Of a stretch of DNA of 64,000 bases, positions 58,790-64,000 are shown piece by piece. How positions within the stretch are numbered: the first letter of the stretch is position 1; the number at the start of each line of letters is the position of its first letter. The notes below the pieces were generated by a model. The model searched no databases. It was not told where the DNA came from and saw only the letters and a list, made by a program, of their open reading frames with translations. Origin of the DNA: Phoronis australis (taxonomy: Eukaryota > Phoronida > Phoronidae). The stretch is from contig NMRA01000111.1 of assembly GCA_002633005.1 (NCBI GenBank), forward strand, positions 738,656 through 802,655, written 5' to 3'. A program made the translations under genes and the position numbers.

Positions 58790-61424
58790 TTCCCCTTTAG
58801 ATGAAAGAGTCAAGGCCATAGACCTAAACTTTGAGAGTTATTGTCAAACGTAGTGCGAATCGCTCAAGTTTCACCATATGACTTTTGAATTATTAATATA
58901 CGAAAGCACAAAAATACGTAATGCTCATAACAAATATTGATATTAATAAAATATCGAGTAGGCCTATCTGCACAAAGTCAGGTTACCGTTGTGTTTTGGT
59001 TTAAACAAGATAGCAGGCATTTTTACTCGCTACAACAGAAAAGAGTATCAAACACGCAATCCTTGTTCTTGACTGTCCAGGCCTTTCTATTATGGAGTAC
59101 GAAAATTCTCGATTGATATACCGGGCAAATCAAACCAATACAAAAAACATCGAGGCTGAAAAATGACGTGAAAATCAAATCACCGCCACATGACTTCGAG
59201 GGCTAATTTTGATATTTCAATGTATGGGTTCGGTTTCATACAATATCAATTCTACTTATGGGCTGTGTAGTAGGCCTATTAAGCGTTAAGGTGTGTTATG
59301 GGAAAGAAGCACAGGAACACAGTCAACCCTGGTCTTGTATTTTTGAGGACAAGTTGAATGTTAACTAACAACATTCTTGCGACAATAATTGACAAATACA
59401 AGAGGAAAAGGCACAAAATGTGTGCATAAAACGTCTCTACAAAGAGTTTAAACCTTTAATTTTTCAATACTTTGACCCAGCTGACACAATTTTTAGCCAT
59501 CTTTGAACTTTGATTTTCGCTAGATTTTACTAAAAGACATGGTCACGTGACCCAATCAGTGGCAGATTGGTAAAAAGTCCCTAAAAATCTACAGGTTTTC
59601 TTCTTTCAGAAATTATGTATTTTTGGAAAGTTAAAATTTATAATTTTGTACTTATAGTTGATATTTTTCAAATTACAGTCTTGTCAGAAAGGTTCTACAC
59701 AACCTTAAGGTTATCTCCAACCTTATTTAGTGGCCTCTATTCTAACTCGTATATCAAAAAACTAAGCTTTGTCAACTAGTAGAAGTATATATTTTCTGAA
59801 AGAAAAAAGATTAGGGAATATAAAAATACTCTTTGTACTAATGTACCATTATTATTTTAACGTTAAATCCTTTTTTAATTCAAAATTTTATTTTTAAGAA
59901 AGGTACGTAAGGCAAAATAATCCCTCGGTTGATTATAATGAAACATTTTTTAAATGAAAACTTCACCAGTTACATCAAAAACACTGTTAAGAATTTTCGA
60001 TTAGTCTTTTCGTTTGGTTTCTATGACAAATCAACTCGCAAAACATCAGGTATCTTTGTAAAAAACGTCGTATTCGTCCTTGTTATATTGCGCAAAAATA
60101 GACTTTTATATCGAAAATCCTAACGGCGTTTTTAAGACTGATGACTAAATATTAAATTTGGAAAGTTTCAGCGAAATCCACCGAGCCGTTTTCGAGAACT
60201 CGTGTTCCCTAAGTTCAAGTAAAGCCGGATTTGCCAAAGTCGAGAAAAAGCCGATTCAACTGGGACGAGTGAAAAAGTCTTCGTTTAATTATTCGGTGAA
60301 AACATGTTTTAGGTACAAATAACCTATACAAGCCTTAAATTTCAACATTCGCTCGCAGTGTCAACTGATTTTGCAGTGCGTAATTAACTTCATTAATTCC
60401 CAGCTAACTTTTACTGCTGTTTGCGACCTATTTGACCTACTTTTATATAAAAAGGTTAATTCATTGTTATAACCTGTACACCTCACGTGCTGGGAGTCTG
60501 ATACGAATCGGTGGTTAAAGCATGTCATTAGCATGAGATCGAAACATTGAAATGTCAATTTATTAATTGAATGAAGGAATTAGGGTGAGGATTTATCGCT
60601 TTTCACAATTTCCTGTGTTCTTGACCACAGAGGCCTGAGGCGCCCGTAGCATTCGTTCTCAACGATCGTATACATGTAGACGCATAACTCCCTTAGGATC
60701 AAAACCACGTTTTGTCTTGGTTTCCCCGCAACAATCTACCATAAGTACACCTCGTTTACTCAATGTTATGGTGATTTTGTGAATGAAAGGACTAGGGTAT
60801 ACGAAGCTGTTCTGTACCTGGTGGGAGATTCGAGTTGATTGAAAGCCTTTTAACCTTTCAGGACCTCGGATAAGTAGGAAACAGATATCCACGCGGTTGT
60901 GCGGTTCCAAGGTGGTTCTGTTAAATCTTTTTTTTCTCGCTACGCAGTATATATTTTCATTTGAAGTTCCCCGAGAATGAAGATAAGGTATTTTACTAGA
61001 CACATGTGAAATATTGTAAAAATGACCATTTTTGTGAATAAGGTTTGAGATATCCTTAAATGTGAATCCACGTCTGACAGCTTCTGCATGTTTTTAAAGG
61101 ATTTTTTTTTTGCAAATTTATGTCTATGTATGTGTTCTCGGGAAGTCAGTCGAATCCCTGTTTGGGCCCGTTTCATGCAATTTGGCAGTGGTATGATGAA
61201 ACATTGCTGCTAATGAGAATTTACGACAATGAGGGACTGGAACAGCTAGTGACTGTCTACCATATTCAGATCCAGGCAGTTTACCAGTTCACTAGTTGCC
61301 ACCATCAGTGACCGTCATCACTTGCTGCTTCCACAAGCCAGTCCAGACTAGTCCAGATATAGACTGGACGCCCCCGGCTCCTAGAGTTTTGCGCGGTGAA
61401 GTGGGTTGCCAGGAGCTGTTCTTG
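58790..61424. other. Gene-free stretch between the exon candidate at 58 kb and WSC-sushi-PAN copy B
   Basis: AT-rich, short open frames only. The 3' untranslated region of WSC-sushi-PAN copy B lies at its right edge. Nothing else seen. Confidence 0.5.
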
Positions 61425-63575
61425 CTAAATAAGACAATAGACATGGCATTCGCGGATGCCGGCTCGCTTGGGCTCAAAGCCATCTACTAAGGCAGACAGA
61501 GTTTTCTTAAACAAGCCACTGAATTCACAGGTCAGTTGGCCATCTGATGATGTCACCAAGTTGAAACAGTTGCACTCTGTCGTCCGCATGCAGGCTGCAG
61601 AACACATTATCCTGGAAGCTGTGGTCTTTGTTTGGATAACATACTTCTTTGTAAGGCATTGATTCATGGGACTTGAGGTCTTGTGATAGATCGTTCTCAT
61701 TTTCTTATTATCTGAATAAGAAAGACAAAGGGCTAATTCACTGAACTCATGTTATTACGACCAGTCGTAGCTAAGGCACCTAATCAGCAAAGGCAACACG
61801 TCGTCTTTTGTTAATTAGAGCGACACATTGGTACTGATCGTAGCTGACATTAATGTTGAAATATCTCCATAACCCAAGTTCATGAATTATTTGTCAAAAT
61901 TGTGGATACGACTGTCTTATCTACGGCTGGACTCGCCACCGTAGTAGTGCCAAGTTTTCTCCTGGGACGAGTAACCCGAGTTTTTTCACTACGGTTGAAA
62001 ATGATCAACCTTGGCCGTCGCCAACACCTCCGATTTTGAGCCTGATCCCTCAGCGGGAGTCCGGCGGTGCCCACACGACTATTATTGTTATGACTGTCCA
62101 CTGTAAAGTTTTAAATTCGTGCTCACAGTTGTTTTTGCCTTCGTCTAATGGAAATATGTTTCAGCCACGTCGAATGAAAAAATTGTCCAATAATTATTAT
62201 GAGAGGAGTTACATTAACTTAAAGAGTGAAAGTCACGGTATAGGCACAATGAGCTCTGCTTGTAAACTGTTTTCTGTAGAAACTGAACACGCTGGTATAT
62301 TTACTATGTGTAATTGAATTAGGCACAACACCATGGTCCACACAGAAATTGCGTAACTCAAAGCAACTGTTTTGACCTCATGAGAAAATTTGGCTATACG
62401 ACGTCTGGTTATAAATAATGAAATCAGTCTCATTTCCAAGATCTATTCTAGCGGACATTAAATAGATAACGAAAAGCAAATGAAAGCGTAGTAGCTAGGC
62501 CTACCTGACAGGAGATTTGCCATTTGGTTTAGATTAAAGGGGGCGCTTCGTTTGTGCCTGATGAGGTGATAATAACGAGCATTATTTGAAGATAGATAAA
62601 TGCCTCTGATTTCCACCTGCGCGCCTAATTCGTTGTTTGACATGTCGATTTGTTAAAAATTCAAATACGTGTTGGTAAAATTCCCTCCTCTGGGGTCAGG
62701 GGCGAATCCACGATGTTGAGTTGGGGGGNNNNNNNNNNNNNNCCCCCCCCCCCCCCCCGAGCGCACACATGCTAGTCAGCAATTCGCACCCGAACTGCCA
62801 TATGGTATCTTGGACAATTTTAGGGGTGGCCATGGCCCCCTTGCCCCCCTCCCTAAATCCGCCACCGAGGGTAGCTTGCATTGTATAGTGAGCATGCCGG
62901 ATTGCGGAAAATATACAGCTGACGTGCTTATGCCGTGTTCGATTTTGCAGTCAACAATATCTGATTCAGTAAGAAATTAAAAGACATTTGATCACAAAGT
63001 AAACTTTTGTTAGACAAATGCAATCGTGAAAGTGTCGAATTGCGGCTATTTTTGTCTCTTGTGAATTAATAGACTGGTAAGGCACAATATCACGACTTCA
63101 ACGGAGTTGATAGTAACATCACTCAGCGGAACTCATTAAAGAAGGAATTGGAGCATTCTTCCTGCTAGGGATACTTTTACGATTCGTTCAACCACGTGGC
63201 GTGTGGACCAAAGTTAAAACTGTTTGCGGAATAACCAAAATATTCTGATTTGTTGCTGTCTTAAAGGCTTGTAAATTTAACTCAGGTTCTTTGATGGTTT
63301 ATTTTTTAATCTTGGCGAGAGCTTAGGGGCCTGTGCCGTGGACGAGTTCAATCGCATAAAACATAACAAAGTTAACAAACAACCATCACCATTGCAGCTG
63401 GACAGTTGTTTGTTCCAGCTTCCGTTTTCTTGGCAGACAATGGTGGAGCTGACCAATCCATCTGTAAACGAGTGTCCATCTGTGCACTTGAATGCAACAG
63501 AACTGCCGGGACTGACGGTAGCCGAGCTGGTGTCTTTGACCGAGTTCGCCACGGTCGGAGGTGTACATGTGATAG
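61425..63575 (-). CDS. WSC-sushi-PAN paralogue, copy B, 3' part only
   Basis: Two exons are visible: 63575-63390 (sushi, 186 nt, phase 1 both sides) and 61711-61425 (PAN/apple, 287 nt, ends in a stop). Lengths and phases equal those of sushi 2 and PAN of the gene at 45.5-52.1 kb. The sushi exon differs from its counterpart at about nine of 62 residues; the PAN core is identical over about 40 residues. Upstream intron sequence to the right edge still matches the other copy, so the duplication continues beyond 64,000, where the signal-peptide, WSC and first sushi exons should lie. Reading frame is intact, with no sign of decay in the visible part. Head-to-tail arrangement with copy A, both transcribed leftward. 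Confidence 0.8.
62690..62880. mobile_element. GC-rich MITE with poly-G/poly-C and an assembly gap
   Basis: AGGGGCGAATCCA at the left and CTAAATCCGCCACCG at the right are inverted ends of a family also seen near 30,130-30,190 (CCCCCCGTAGATTCGCCTC) and 31,060 (GGCGGATTTAGGGGGG). A run of 14 N (62,729-62,742) sits in the G/C homopolymer. It lies in the sushi-PAN intron of WSC-sushi-PAN copy B and is absent from the matching intron of copy A. Confidence 0.55.
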
Positions 63576-64000
63576 CTGTGGATAAAATATTATAACATAA
63601 TTTTAGTATTTCGCGGGAAGCATGATAAGAGCTTTGATAGCTTGTGTTATCTTCGACTGTTGCCCCATATACCCAAAAAACTTCGGTTCCAGGGAGTTTC
63701 AACAATTGGTCAGAATTATGTCAGTGCTGAGTTGCAAGTCATATTTTATTAGATATTATGATGAATATATGTGAATTCGGTACTGTTTGCTTTAAAGAAA
63801 ACCCAAAGAGTATCAATTACGTTGCTCTCAAGATGTATATTTTTGGCGGGCGCTATTCAGTTTTTATTAACTTCACCAAAGATGTCCGGTCAAATCCAGC
63901 TAACGCAATGTGCAAGGTCTGGACCAAAAACCTAATTTGCCAATTCGGCCAGTTGTCTGTCAGTTCGACCTAGGGTAGTTTGTCTGTTTGTAGGTTTTAT

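Noticed and set aside
45526-63575. A single giant minus-strand gene from copy B into copy A
   Set aside because: Copy B ends in its own stop after the PAN exon, and copy A has its own signal-peptide exon with ATG.

Overview
This window is nuclear DNA from a multicellular animal, most likely a marine invertebrate. The evidence is split genes with short GT-AG exons, AT-rich introns, non-LTR retrotransposon fragments, many small inverted-repeat elements, and metazoan gene families (a glucosidase II beta relative, TMEM241, and secreted WSC/sushi/PAN proteins). The octamer TAGGCCTA or close forms recurs in the right part. I cannot fix the phylum from sequence alone; an ambulacrarian or cephalochordate-like genome would fit but is only a guess.

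Layout. 1-18 kb: no gene I can defend. It holds dispersed repeats, a 1.09-kb hAT-like non-autonomous element (10.4-11.5 kb), one possible minus-strand exon (13.1-13.4 kb) and tiny GC-rich palindromic elements. 18.7-25.05 kb (+): a complete six-exon gene (377 codons) for a membrane-anchored protein with the paired Cys/Asp modules and the MRH lectin domain of glucosidase II beta. 25-32 kb: intergenic, repeats. 32.03-44.13 kb (+): a complete 14-exon gene (347 codons) for TMEM241, a nucleotide-sugar-transporter-like membrane protein. 45.5-52.06 kb (-): a complete five-exon gene for a secreted WSC-sushi-sushi-PAN protein (341 codons). 53.6-54.4 kb (+): remnant of a SAP-domain gene. 55.9-58.6 kb (-): two unidentified coding-like pieces. 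61.4 kb to the right edge (-): the 3' half of a tandem paralogue of the WSC-sushi-PAN gene, whose 5' exons lie outside the window.

The most striking non-genic structure is a dispersed repeat present in two large copies in opposite orientation (6.5-8.5 kb and 20.9-22.4 kb). It is a higher-order tandem array of about 150-bp sub-repeats. Each sub-repeat carries a CCACTAG(G/A)NGGC(G/A)C core that matches the published CTCF consensus, and the two arrays point towards each other across the 5' half of the glucosidase II beta-like gene. A third, decayed copy begins just after the TMEM241 stop codon.

How genes may work together: the MRH-lectin gene and TMEM241 are neighbours on the same strand and both belong to secretory-pathway glycan biology, but nothing in the sequence shows co-regulation. 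The two WSC-sushi-PAN genes are a recent head-to-tail duplication. Exon boundaries were inferred by eye from splice signals, phase continuity and recalled family alignments; no transcript data were available.
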